Assembly (NCBI GenBank): GCA_965276755.1
Contig: OZ255625.1
Span: 1,178,001 to 1,242,000, forward strand
Direction of reading: 5' to 3'
Length of the DNA: 64,000 nucleotides
DNA from: CAJCIS01 sp965276755
Lineage (GTDB): Bacteria > Pseudomonadota > Alphaproteobacteria > Acetobacterales > Acetobacteraceae
Part shown: positions 43,274 to 51,849 of the stretch, one piece after another
Layout of the letters: each line of letters begins with the position of its first letter
Numbering within the stretch: the stretch's first letter is position 1
Translations under genes and position numbers: made by a program
The notes under the pieces: generated by a model
The model's database searches: none
Seen by the model: only the letters and a program-made list of their open reading frames with translations
What the model was told of the DNA's origin: nothing

Positions 43274-43540
43274 CTACTGCGTATCCTTATTTGACTTGAC
43301 ATGCCGCTCCCAGGCCAAGCGCTTCCGCTTTACGAAGGAGTCCTCCTCCATTTGAGGTCGTTTCACAGCGTCGTTGTTATTACAACGTTGTTCCAGCGAT
43401 AACTCATACAATTCAGCCATATCGGCTGGAGTCTTTCCTTCGCTCTGCATACGCGACATCCAATTTGCAAGATTCGAATCGGTCGAGGACAGCTTCCGAA
43501 GCTCGTTCCAACGTTTCTCCAATCGGTCTTGTCGACTCAT
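43274..43540 (-). CDS. Small hypothetical protein, 88 residues
   Basis: Starts at ATG 43540 (MSRQDRLEKRWNELRKLSST) and is strongly helical and charged, with MQSEGKTPADMAELYELSLE and VKRPQMEEDSFVKRKRLAWE. Composition is protein-like and AT-richer than the surroundings. No family recognised and no nearby partner. Moderately sure that it is real. Confidence 0.5.
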   Translation of the reverse strand: MSRQDRLEKRWNELRKLSSTDSNLANWMSRMQSEGKTPADMAELYELSLEQRCNNNDAVKRPQMEEDSFVKRKRLAWERHVKSNKDTQ

Positions 43541-44103
43541 GACCCACGTAGGGCTGCGTGGGCCGAAGTACATTCTCATTGCCGTGTCCTTCCATTAGCG
43601 CCGGCCACTATCGACCCTGCCCCGTCCCCGCCGCGCGACAGCGGCGCGCCGAGTGGGACTTCCTCGCTCCCTCAGGGGCTTTGAGCGCCTACCTCGGTAG
43701 AATGGTCCGCACGGCAGCGTGCCCTCGCTGGGGCTGGCTAGGCCTGACTATAGACCAGTTCGATTCCATGCCCTAGCGTCGCCATCTCGCCCCGCAGCTC
43801 TGCGAACGCCCGCGGCGCGTCGTCCTCCTCTTTTCACCCATGGCCCGGCTTCACTATGTCTATGCGCTACATTCCCAAGTTTGAGCCGCAAGGCTCCGCC
43901 ACATGCGCGACGACGTGCGGGTACCCATACTGCGTAGTCTAAAGCTGCAACAAAAAATGTCCGTTTTGTAATCTAAAAGTGACTTTTTAATTGAATTCTG
44001 ATCTTCGAACGAAGCTCTCTAATAGTATTCGCATTGTGCTTGCAGACATTTTGATATTGAAATTGGGGGCTTAGAAGGACCGGCACGTGCCCCAAGATTT
44101 GTC
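43541..44103. other. Intergenic region with a degenerate palindromic element
   Basis: About 560 bases without a convincing gene. Near its right end, 44063-44094 reads TTGGGGGCTTAGAAGGACCG then GCACGTGCCCC, a decayed ACCG-type element copy. The AT-rich stretch 43940-44060 could hold a promoter, but no clear boxes pair up. Confidence 0.55.
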
Positions 44104-44826
44104 TCAATCAACCAATTCCACTTCCCGTTCATGCCCGGGTTCGCGTTGACCGCGCGCGGCGGCCATGTGCAGGGGCAGCATTCGGGCTTGGGCGTCTTGC
44201 AGGGCGCGTTGGCTTGGCTGGTCGGCGAATGCGATGGCCCATAGGCAGAAGGCAGTGGGCGCGCGCTGCACTACGGAGAAGCCGAAGCCGGCGCGGGAGA
44301 GCGCGGCCAGCAGGCTGGCGCCGGTGAAACCGCCGCGGTGGGCCATGAAGAGGTTGCCACGCGCCATCGCCGGGCCGTAGCCGTAAAGCATGTCCAGCGG
44401 CGTGATGGGGCCGAGGCCGGAGAGATAGGCGGGCTCGGTCAGGCCGCGGACGGCGATGAATTCGGCGACGGCCTGCAGGTCCGGCATGGTCAGCAGCGCG
44501 TAGCCATCGGCGCGGAGCACGCGGCGGAATTCGGCGAGTGCTGCGGGGACTTCGTGGGGGTAGAGATGTTCGAGATTGTGCGAGGAGAAGACCGCATCGA
44601 CGGAATGGTCGGAGACCGGGTGCATGTCGGTGATGCTGGCGACGATGTCGGGCTCGGCGGCGGGATCGATGTCGAGGCGGAGTTCGTGCCAGCCGGGTTC
44701 ACGGAAGGCATCGTGCAGCTTGTCGGGGGCGTAGCCGCCGCAGCCGACGTGCAGGACTGTTCTGGTCGTTGGATGGCGCGCGGCGGGCAATGGGGGGATC
44801 CTTGGCGGGGAGAGGCAGGGTTCCAT
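44104..44826 (-). CDS. Class I SAM-dependent methyltransferase
   Basis: A 240-residue methyltransferase starting at ATG 44826 (MEPCLSPPRIPPLPA). The SAM-binding motif is VLHVGCGGYAPDKLHDAF near residue 25, the acidic residue is in LRLDIDPAAEPDI, and motif IV-like VDAVFSSHNLEHLYPHEVP follows. The form matches the methyltransferase_11-like enzymes found near TPR-sulfotransferases and glycan genes. Substrate unknown. It is divergent from the sulfotransferase cluster. Confidence 0.87.
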   Translation of the reverse strand: MEPCLSPPRIPPLPAARHPTTRTVLHVGCGGYAPDKLHDAFREPGWHELRLDIDPAAEPDIVASITDMHPVSDHSVDAVFSSHNLEHLYPHEVPAALAEFRRVLRADGYALLTMPDLQAVAEFIAVRGLTEPAYLSGLGPITPLDMLYGYGPAMARGNLFMAHRGGFTGASLLAALSRAGFGFSVVQRAPTAFCLWAIAFADQPSQRALQDAQARMLPLHMAAARGQREPGHEREVELVD

Positions 44827-44927
44827 GAAAAGGGTTAATGTTGCCTGAAGGCTGTTCGTTACAGTTGAGCATAGCAACCTGTAAATCAACCGCAAGAGGC
44901 TGCCCTGCTCGCTCCACCTAAACTGAA

Positions 44928-44963
44928 GACGGGGGGTCTGGGGGGACCGGCACGGTCCCCCCA
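44928..44963 (+). repeat. Palindromic element, ACCG/CGGT type, at the start of a sulfotransferase gene
   Basis: A perfect 10-bp stem copy. The frame of the downstream TPR-sulfotransferase stays open through it, while no ATG, GTG or TTG in that frame lies between it and 45088. Confidence 0.87.
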
Positions 44964-45087
44964 GCTCTTAACTTCACGCGCACTCCCCCCCCGCACCCTG
45001 CTCGAACACGGCCTGACCCGCGCCGCGCTAGGCCAGGACGATGCCGCCATCGAGGCTCTCCGCCTGGCAGTTGCCGCCAGGCCGGGC

Positions 45088-46785
45088 ATGGCCGAGGCGT
45101 GGCGGGCGCTGGCCGGCTTGCTGGAGCGCCGGGGCGATGCTGGCGCGCACGAGGCATTGGAAGCGGCACATGGCGCAATAGAGGATGCGGGGCGCGCCAA
45201 ATCCGCCCCTGCTGCGGGCAAGCTGGAGGCCGGCGAGCGGGGATTGCGCGAGCGCCTGCGCGGCCAGGGCGGGGCGGCGGCGGAGGCGGAGTTGATCGCC
45301 CGGCTGCAGGAAAACCCCATTGATGCCCCTGCCCTGCGCCTGTTGGCCGAAAGCGCGGCCGGTCGGGGCGACATAGTGCGTGCGGAGAAGCTGCTGCGGC
45401 GGGCGCTGGAGCTGGCGCCCGCTTATGGCGGGGCGCGTCACCGGCTGGCGCTGCTGCTGTTCCATTCGGCGCAGGAGGCGCGCGCCATTCCGCTGATCGA
45501 GCGGCTGGTAGCCGATGAGCCGCGCAATGTAGGGTATCGGGTGCTGCTTGCCTCCAGCTTTTCGCAAGTGGGCATTTATGGACGCGCTATTGCGCTGTAC
45601 GAGGCGGTGTTGAAGGACGCACCGGGGGAAGCGGATGTGTGGGTCGCTTACGCCCAGGCGTGCAAGCACGCAGGGCGGCGGGCCGAGTGCGTGCGCGCGT
45701 TGCGCCAGGCTTTGCGTCTCGCACCCGGCCATGGCGAGGCGTGGTGGAATCTGGCCAATCTGAAGAACGAGGTTTTTTCGGATCGCGACGTGGCGGCGAT
45801 GCGCGGGCAGATCGAGACCGGGGCGCTGAGTGCGAACTCGTGCATTCAATTGCAGTACGCGCTGGGCCGCGCGTTGGAACAGGCGGGCGAATACGGAGAA
45901 AGTTTTGCACAGTATAGCGAAGGTGCCAGGCGCAAGCAGGCAGTGACCAAATACAGCGCGGCTGCGACACGCCTGCATGTGGAGCGCTCGATGGCCATCT
46001 TTTCGACGCAGCTTGTGGCGGATGGCGGGGGGTGTGAGGATGACGCGCCGATTTTCATCCTGGGCCTGCCACGTGCGGGATCGACGCTGATCGAGCAGAT
46101 CCTGGCCAGCCACAGCGCGATCGAGGGCACGATGGAATTGCCGGAAATCCACCATATCGCGCGTGACCTGGCCGGAGGCGGCGACGCCTATCCCGAGTGC
46201 GTGGCAACCTTGAGCACGGCTGCGCGCGCGGCGTTGGGCGCGCGCTTCATCGAGCGCACGCGGATTTATCGCAAGACGGACCGGCCGTTCTTCATCGACA
46301 AGATGCCCAGCAACTGGGCCTATGCCGGCTTAATCATGGCCATATTGCCGCGGGCGAAAATCATCGATGCGCGGCGCGCGCCGATGGCGAGCTGCTGGTC
46401 GGCCTTCAAGCAATATCTGCCGGGCGGATCGGGCTTTCCCTGCAATCTGGCCGATCTGGGCCGCTACTGGCGCGACTACGAAGCGATGATGGCCCATTTC
46501 GATGCGGTGGCGCCCGGGCGTATTCATCGCGTGCAGTATGAAGCCATGGTGGAGGACACCGAGGCGGAAACGCGCCGCCTGCTGGCCTATTGCGGCATGA
46601 CTTTCGAGCCGGCCTGCTTGCGTTTTTGGGAGACGCAGCGCGCGGTTTCGACGGCGAGTTCCGAACAGGTGCGCCAGCCGATCTTTCGCGAGGGGCTGGA
46701 TCAGTGGCGCCATTACGCGCCGTGGCTGGGCCCGCTCGCGGATGCTTTGGGCATGCGGGATGTGCTTGAGGCGGATGCGGCGTAA
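45088..46785 (+). CDS. TPR-repeat sulfotransferase 1 of a tandem trio
   Basis: 565 residues from ATG 45088, the first usable start. The coding region probably begins earlier: bases from 44998 encode LLEHGLTRAALGQDDAAIEA, a TPR unit that aligns with FLVELGLSLAAMGERAEAIV of the next paralogue. TPR repeats fill the first 310 residues. The sulfotransferase domain follows, with PAPS loop IFILGLPRAGSTLIEQILAS and IIDARRAPMASCWSAFKQ. A palindromic element ends 35 bases before 44998 and may have displaced the original start. Its stop shares a base with the next ATG (TAATG). Confidence 0.87.
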   Translation: MAEAWRALAGLLERRGDAGAHEALEAAHGAIEDAGRAKSAPAAGKLEAGERGLRERLRGQGGAAAEAELIARLQENPIDAPALRLLAESAAGRGDIVRAEKLLRRALELAPAYGGARHRLALLLFHSAQEARAIPLIERLVADEPRNVGYRVLLASSFSQVGIYGRAIALYEAVLKDAPGEADVWVAYAQACKHAGRRAECVRALRQALRLAPGHGEAWWNLANLKNEVFSDRDVAAMRGQIETGALSANSCIQLQYALGRALEQAGEYGESFAQYSEGARRKQAVTKYSAAATRLHVERSMAIFSTQLVADGGGCEDDAPIFILGLPRAGSTLIEQILASHSAIEGTMELPEIHHIARDLAGGGDAYPECVATLSTAARAALGARFIERTRIYRKTDRPFFIDKMPSNWAYAGLIMAILPRAKIIDARRAPMASCWSAFKQYLPGGSGFPCNLADLGRYWRDYEAMMAHFDAVAPGRIHRVQYEAMVEDTEAETRRLLAYCGMTFEPACLRFWETQRAVSTASSEQVRQPIFREGLDQWRHYAPWLGPLADALGMRDVLEADAA

Positions 46786-48680
46786 TGGCGGACCAGGCGA
46801 GCGCCGCGCCGATCGGGCGGAGTGCGGCCTTTCTGGTCGAATTGGGGCTCAGCCTTGCGGCGATGGGCGAGCGGGCGGAGGCCATTGTCGCGCTGCGCGA
46901 GGCCACCCTGGCCAAGCCGGGGCTGGGTAAAGCCTGGCAGGCGTTGGCGGAACTGCTCGACGGAGCGGAGGCAGCGCAGGCGCGGGCGATGGCCGCTCGA
47001 TGGGGCGGCGGGCAGGCGGCGCGGCCGGGCAGGACGCCTTCGGCGGGCAAAATTGCGGGTGCGGAACGGTCGTTGCACGAGGCGATCCTGCGCGGACCGC
47101 CTCAGGCAGCGGGCGGAACGCTGCGCGCGCATCTGCGCCAGGCGCCGGGCGATGTGGCCGCCTTGCGCATCCTAGCCGAGATTGGCGTGCGCGGCGGCCA
47201 TGTTGCGGCGGCCGAAACGTTGCTGGCGCGCGCGCTGGAGCTGGCGCCGGACTACATTGCCGCGCGGCACAATTACGCGGTTGTGCTGATGATGCAGGGC
47301 AAGTTCGTCGCCGCGCTAAAGCAGGCCGAGCGGCTGGTGGCCGAGGAGCCCAGAAACGTCGAGTACCATACGCTTCGCGCGCAGGCGCTTGCGGCCATTG
47401 GCCGGCACGAGGCGGCCATTGCGGTGTTCGAAGCTCTGGTAGGCGATGGCGCGTCCAAGACGGCGAATGTCTGGCTGGGTTTTGCCAATTCGCTGAAATA
47501 CGCCGGGCGGCGCGCGGACAGCGTGGCGGCGTATCGGCGGGCCATTGCGCTGGCACCTGGTCTTGGTGAAGCCTATTGGGGGCTCGCCAACCTCAAGAAC
47601 GAGACGTTCAGCGCGGGAGATTTGGCTGCCATACAGGTAGCGCTTGCAGGGCGCGGCGCGGCGGCGAAGGACCGGGTGCATTTGCATTACGCGTTGGGCC
47701 GCGCGCTGGAGCAGGCGGGCGAGTATGCCGAGAGTTTCCGACATTACGCCGACGGCGCCAGATTGGCGCGGGCGGAGAATGGCTATAGCGCCGAGGATTG
47801 GCGGGCGGAAATGCGCCGCTCGATGCGCTTTTTCACGGGCGCGTTCTTTGCAGCGCATGCGGGCATGGGATGGGGCGATGCTGCACCGATTTTTATCGTC
47901 GGTTTGCCGAGGGCCGGAACGACACTGATCGAGCAGATCCTGGCCAGCCATAGTGCCGTGGAGGGCACGCAGGAATTGCCCGAGATCGGCACCATCGTGC
48001 GCGCTGTCGGGGGCAGTTTCAATCTGGGGGCGGGCTCGCGCTTTCCGGAGGCGCTGGGCGAGATGAGTGCTGAGGAGATTGCGGCGCTGGGCGCGCGTTA
48101 CATTGGCAATACGCGCGTTTTTCGCAGTACGGGGCGGCCGTTCTTCATCGACAAGATGCCGGCCAATTGGGCGTATGTGGGGCTGATCCGCACGATTTTG
48201 CCGAATGCCAGGATCATTGACGCCAGGCGCCACCCGATGGCGAGCTGTTTTTCCGCGTTCAAGCAATTGTTCGGGTCCGGCGCCACCTATTCCTACGATC
48301 TGCGTGACCTGGGCATGTATTACAACGATTACCTGGACATGATGGCGCACATGGATGCCGTGCAGCCCGGGCGCATTCATCGGGTGATTTATGAGAACAT
48401 GGTCGAGGACACCGAGCAGGAAATTCGCGCGTTGCTGGCGTATTGCGGATTGGCGTTCGAGCCGGCTTGCCTGCGGTTTTGGGAGAGCACGCGCGCGGTT
48501 TCCACGCCGAGTGCCGAGCAGGTACGCCAGCCCATTTTTCGAGAAGGCCTGACCCAATGGCAGAATTACGCCCCCTGGCTAAGTGAATTGGTTGAAGCCC
48601 TGAAAATTGACGGGGGGTCTGGGGGGGGGCTGACGTATACGTCAGCCACATCTCCCCCAGCCTTTATCCCGCAGGAGTGA
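46785..48680 (+). CDS. TPR-repeat sulfotransferase 2 of a tandem trio
   Basis: A 631-residue paralogue of its neighbours. TPR units occupy the first 330 residues (for example HVAAAETLLARALELAPDYI), then the sulfotransferase core with IFIVGLPRAGTTLIEQILAS, FFIDKMPANWAYVGLI and IIDARRHPMASCFSAFKQ, and the conserved tail STRAVSTPSAEQVRQPIF. The final 24 residues (GGSGGGLTYTSATSPP...) are read from a palindromic element, so the natural domain end is near VEALK. PAPS-dependent sulfation is expected; the acceptor is unknown. The stop lies at the ribosome-binding site of the third gene. Confidence 0.9.
   Translation: MADQASAAPIGRSAAFLVELGLSLAAMGERAEAIVALREATLAKPGLGKAWQALAELLDGAEAAQARAMAARWGGGQAARPGRTPSAGKIAGAERSLHEAILRGPPQAAGGTLRAHLRQAPGDVAALRILAEIGVRGGHVAAAETLLARALELAPDYIAARHNYAVVLMMQGKFVAALKQAERLVAEEPRNVEYHTLRAQALAAIGRHEAAIAVFEALVGDGASKTANVWLGFANSLKYAGRRADSVAAYRRAIALAPGLGEAYWGLANLKNETFSAGDLAAIQVALAGRGAAAKDRVHLHYALGRALEQAGEYAESFRHYADGARLARAENGYSAEDWRAEMRRSMRFFTGAFFAAHAGMGWGDAAPIFIVGLPRAGTTLIEQILASHSAVEGTQELPEIGTIVRAVGGSFNLGAGSRFPEALGEMSAEEIAALGARYIGNTRVFRSTGRPFFIDKMPANWAYVGLIRTILPNARIIDARRHPMASCFSAFKQLFGSGATYSYDLRDLGMYYNDYLDMMAHMDAVQPGRIHRVIYENMVEDTEQEIRALLAYCGLAFEPACLRFWESTRAVSTPSAEQVRQPIFREGLTQWQNYAPWLSELVEALKIDGGSGGGLTYTSATSPPAFIPQE
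48609..48659 (+). repeat. Palindromic element inside a sulfotransferase C-terminus
   Basis: Plus-oriented copy with the GGCTGACGTATACGTCAGCC tip. It lies wholly within the reading frame of sulfotransferase 2 and just upstream of sulfotransferase 3. Confidence 0.87.
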
Positions 48681-48682
48681 CC

Positions 48683-50080
48683 GTGCAACCGACCGAGCTG
48701 TTGACCCAGGGCAGATACGCCGAGGCGCTGCCGATCCTGGAGGCGCGCGTGGCTGCCGCGCCCGATGATGCAGCGGATCGCATGTATCTGGCCTATTGCG
48801 CCGGCGAGATCGGCCATGTCGATCGCGCCATTTCGATCTACGGCGATATCATCGACGAGATTGCCGAAGTGCCGCGCTTTCTGCTGCATTTCGCCACGCT
48901 GCTGACATACGCCGGCCGGCGGCAGGAGAGTGTGGCGATCTATCGCGCGTGTGCCGGGTATATGCCACAAATGGGCGAGGTCTGGTGGGGCCTGGCCAAT
49001 GTCAAAACCGAGCCGTTTTCGGCTGCCGACATCGCCACCATGCGCACGCAGTTGCAGGCGCCCGGCGTGGCCGCGCGTGACCGCTTTCACCTGCATTACG
49101 CCCTGGGCCACGCCTTCGAGCAGGTGGGCGAGGACGCGCTGAGTTTTTCGCATTACGCCCAGGGCGCTGCGGCCAAGCGCGGCACGATCGGCTATGACGG
49201 CGCGGTGCTTGGACCGATCATGCAGGCATCACGCGCCTTTTTTACGCCGGCGCGCCTTGCCGCGACCGCGGGCGGCGGGTGCACGGACGGCTCGCCCATT
49301 TTCATTGTCGGGCTGCCGCGGGCGGGATCGACGCTGATCGAGCAGATACTGGCGAGCCACAGTCAGGTGGAGGGCACGCGCGAGTTGCCCGAGATTTCCA
49401 ACATCGTGCGCGATGTGGGGCACGGCGGGGACCCTTCGGCGCCGTTTCGCTATCCGGCTTGCTTGGCCGGGCTGGGGCCGGCGGAATTGGCCGCACTCGG
49501 CGCGCGCTACATCGAACGCACGCGCATTTATCGGCGCACGAACAAGCCGCGGTTTATTGACAAGATGCCGGCCAATTGGCAGCACGCGGGGCTGATCCGC
49601 ATGATTCTACCGAATGCCACCATCATCGATGCGCGGCGCGGCGCAATGGCGACGTGCTTTTCGGCTTTCAAGCATTTATTCGGCCATGGCGTGCATTACA
49701 GCTACGATCAGGTTGAGCTGGCGCAGTATTATCGCGCCTACGCCGAGCGCATGGCCGATTATGACGCGGCGATGCCTGGGCATATTCATCGTGTGGTTTA
49801 CGAGGAACTGGTGGAGGACGCGCAGGCACAGACGCGCGCATTGCTGGACCATTGCGGGCTGGCTTTCGAGCCGGCTTGCCTGCGATATTGGGAAAGCGGG
49901 CGCGCGGTGGCAACGCCCAGTGCCGAGCAGGTGCGCCAGCCGATTTATCGCGAGGCGCTGGGGCAGTGGCGGCGGTTTGAGCGGTGGTTGGGGCCCATGG
50001 CCGGTGCACTTGAAGAAGCTGGAGGAGCAGTGCCTGCCCCCCCAGACCTCCCGTCATTATTTCACAGGAAGCCCAAATGA
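48683..50080 (+). CDS. TPR-repeat sulfotransferase 3 of a tandem trio
   Basis: A 465-residue paralogue with a shorter TPR region (about 150 residues). The start at GTG 48683 is preferred: GCAGGAG ends 5 bases upstream, while GTG 48677 overlaps that site. Core motifs are IFIVGLPRAGSTLIEQILAS, FIDKMPANWQHAGLIRM and IIDARRGAMATCFSAFKH, where the usual RHP is RGA. The last 19 residues (GGAVPAPPDLPSLFHRKPK) come from a palindromic element. Likely co-transcribed with the two upstream paralogues. Confidence 0.88.
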   Translation: MQPTELLTQGRYAEALPILEARVAAAPDDAADRMYLAYCAGEIGHVDRAISIYGDIIDEIAEVPRFLLHFATLLTYAGRRQESVAIYRACAGYMPQMGEVWWGLANVKTEPFSAADIATMRTQLQAPGVAARDRFHLHYALGHAFEQVGEDALSFSHYAQGAAAKRGTIGYDGAVLGPIMQASRAFFTPARLAATAGGGCTDGSPIFIVGLPRAGSTLIEQILASHSQVEGTRELPEISNIVRDVGHGGDPSAPFRYPACLAGLGPAELAALGARYIERTRIYRRTNKPRFIDKMPANWQHAGLIRMILPNATIIDARRGAMATCFSAFKHLFGHGVHYSYDQVELAQYYRAYAERMADYDAAMPGHIHRVVYEELVEDAQAQTRALLDHCGLAFEPACLRYWESGRAVATPSAEQVRQPIYREALGQWRRFERWLGPMAGALEEAGGAVPAPPDLPSLFHRKPK

Positions 50081-50117
50081 TGAGGGGGGGGTTGGGGGGG
50101 ATGGCACATCCCCCCCA
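50019..50117. repeat. Inverted pair of palindromic elements at convergent gene ends
   Basis: Left copy 50019-50055 (GCAG/CTGC arms) lies in the end of sulfotransferase 3. Right copy 50082-50117 (GATG/CATC arms) lies in the end of the DUF2059 gene on the other strand. Each gene takes its C-terminal residues from the copies. Confidence 0.87.
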
Positions 50118-50635
50118 ACCTTCCATCCGTGCGCCTTCATGACCCCATCCACCTTGTTTTCAATTTCAGGCTTGAGCGTCTTCAGCAATTGCGCGATTGC
50201 AACTTCATTCATTTTCAAAAGCGGCGCGTGCATGCGCAGCAGGGCCAGGCCGGCGGGGCTGTCGTAGAAGGCGTTGACGGCCTTGAGATCATCCAGGCTC
50301 ATGTCAGCGGCGTAGGTCTGGGCTTCGATTTCGGCGAAGTCAGCGGCGTGCTTCTGCAGCACCGGGAGCAGCGCTTCACGAAAGATGATGCGGCCGTGTT
50401 CGTGCGGGCTTATGTGCAAGTGCTGCATGAAGGCGCCCATGGGCATGCCGAGCCAGGGCAGCGTGGTGACATCGGCCTGTTCGGTCTTGCCGACCAGCGC
50501 GCGCGCCAGGCCCAATGCCTGCGCGCTGGGTGGTGGAGGCTGCGTGACGTTGCCGGGCGACTGCGCGCGCGCTTGCGCCAGGCCCATGGCAATGGCGCAG
50601 ATTGCTGCCGCGCGCCCAAATCGATGCTTTGCCAT
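50057..50635 (-). CDS. DUF2059 family secreted protein
   Basis: A 192-residue protein starting at ATG 50635 (MAKHRFGRAAAICAIAMGLA, signal peptide). The DUF2059 tract reads EIEAQTYAADMSLDDLKAVN then AFYDSPAGLALL near residues 105-140. The tail VGGDVPSPPTPPSSFG comes from the palindromic element at 50082. It follows a second DUF2059 gene by 13 bases. Periplasmic or exported; function unknown. Confidence 0.85.
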   Translation of the reverse strand: MAKHRFGRAAAICAIAMGLAQARAQSPGNVTQPPPPSAQALGLARALVGKTEQADVTTLPWLGMPMGAFMQHLHISPHEHGRIIFREALLPVLQKHAADFAEIEAQTYAADMSLDDLKAVNAFYDSPAGLALLRMHAPLLKMNEVAIAQLLKTLKPEIENKVDGVMKAHGWKVGGDVPSPPTPPSSFGLPVK

Positions 50636-50648
50636 GTCTGCGGCGCGC

Positions 50649-51176
50649 CTAGCCGGGCGGCCAGCCATGCGCGCGCGCGGCCGCCTGGGCCTGCGCCTCG
50701 ATCTCGGGACGCAGCTTGTTAATCAGCGCGACGGCGGCGGCCATGTTGGTGGCGATGTGCTGGTATCTGGTCTGCACGAAAGTCTCGCCCGCGGAGCTGT
50801 CATAGAAGGCGATGGCGGCCTTCATCTCGGCCACACTGAGCAGGTTGGCGTAGGAGCGGATCTGGATTTCCGTCAGTTCGGCCTGGTGATCACCGAGCGT
50901 GGGCATGATGGCCTCGCGCGCGACGGCCTGGGCCTGCTGGGGGGCGGTAACGCCGAGTTCGGCGATATAGGCGGGCGGGGGCATGACGAGCCCCGACATG
51001 GCCGCCTGGCCGCCGGCATCGCTCTTGGCCACGAGGGCGCGCGCCAGGCTGAGCGCTTCCGGGCCAGGGGCTGCGGCGGTCTGCGCGCGTGTCGCCGGCG
51101 CGCATGCGCCCAGTATGGCCAGGGCCAGGCGCGCGGTATGCATCACCTGCCTGACTGGACCACGATGTTTGCTCAT
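50649..51176 (-). CDS. DUF2059 family secreted protein
   Basis: A 175-residue paralogue of the next gene, with signal region MHTARLALAILGACAPATRA and the family tract EIQIRSYANLLSVAEMKAAI then AFYDSSAGETFV. It ends ARAHGWPPG, close to KAHGWK in its partner, which marks the natural end of the family without an element-derived tail. The two genes form a tandem duplicate. Confidence 0.85.
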   Translation of the reverse strand: MSKHRGPVRQVMHTARLALAILGACAPATRAQTAAAPGPEALSLARALVAKSDAGGQAAMSGLVMPPPAYIAELGVTAPQQAQAVAREAIMPTLGDHQAELTEIQIRSYANLLSVAEMKAAIAFYDSSAGETFVQTRYQHIATNMAAAVALINKLRPEIEAQAQAAARAHGWPPG

Positions 51177-51351
51177 GGGGCGAGTATAGCCGGGCTGGCG
51201 GGCGCTGCAATCGCGAGAGTGGCTTGGAAAAACATCTGCGCGCGCGCCGGATGTTCGGCGCGACCTGGCGTGGGTTGCGTGTCAAGAATGCAGCCCGCTT
51301 GCGCGGACTGCATTGCCGAGAGGCCAAGCCGCGCGAACGCGGCCTGCCGCC

Positions 51352-51849
51352 TTATTTCTTGAGGGCGGCCATGGATTCGCGAATGACCGAGCCGAGGCGC
51401 TTCTGGCCGGGCTTGACCATGGCGTATGGCGGCCCCTGCACCAGCATGCCGGAATTCAGATACGTGAACGCGATGTTGTAGTCGGTGCTCTCGTAATATA
51501 GAGACCATACCAGATTCTGCGGGTTGATGTAGAAGGTGAAGACAATGTATTCTTCACCCGAGCTTGCAGCATTGGACACCGGAAAGGTGAAATACTTGTC
51601 CGGGCCGAGCGCTCTTACGTGGCCCTTAAAGCCGCCGAGCACGGCGTTCGTGTAGGGACAATTCGTCTGGTCATAGACGTGATAGCCGGTTGCCGGCGTA
51701 CCGGCACTTTCGGAGTAGCCGGAGTACATCACGCCGTCACAATAGGGGCTGCCGGACGCGGTGTAGAAGCCGTATTCGTGGGCGGATGCGGCGGTGGCTG
51801 CGGCGGAGGCGACCAGTGCCATTGCGCCGAGCATAAGGGATTTCTTCAT
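51352..51849 (-). CDS. Hypothetical secreted protein
   Basis: A 165-residue protein with a clear signal peptide (MKKSLMLGAMALVASAAATA, cleavage after ASA). The mature part is Tyr/Gly-rich with EYGFYTASGSPYCDGVMYSG and YYESTDYNIAFTYLNSGMLV. Two Cys could form a disulfide. No family recognised. Monocistronic, with a long leader region upstream. Confidence 0.72.
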   Translation of the reverse strand: MKKSLMLGAMALVASAAATAASAHEYGFYTASGSPYCDGVMYSGYSESAGTPATGYHVYDQTNCPYTNAVLGGFKGHVRALGPDKYFTFPVSNAASSGEEYIVFTFYINPQNLVWSLYYESTDYNIAFTYLNSGMLVQGPPYAMVKPGQKRLGSVIRESMAALKK

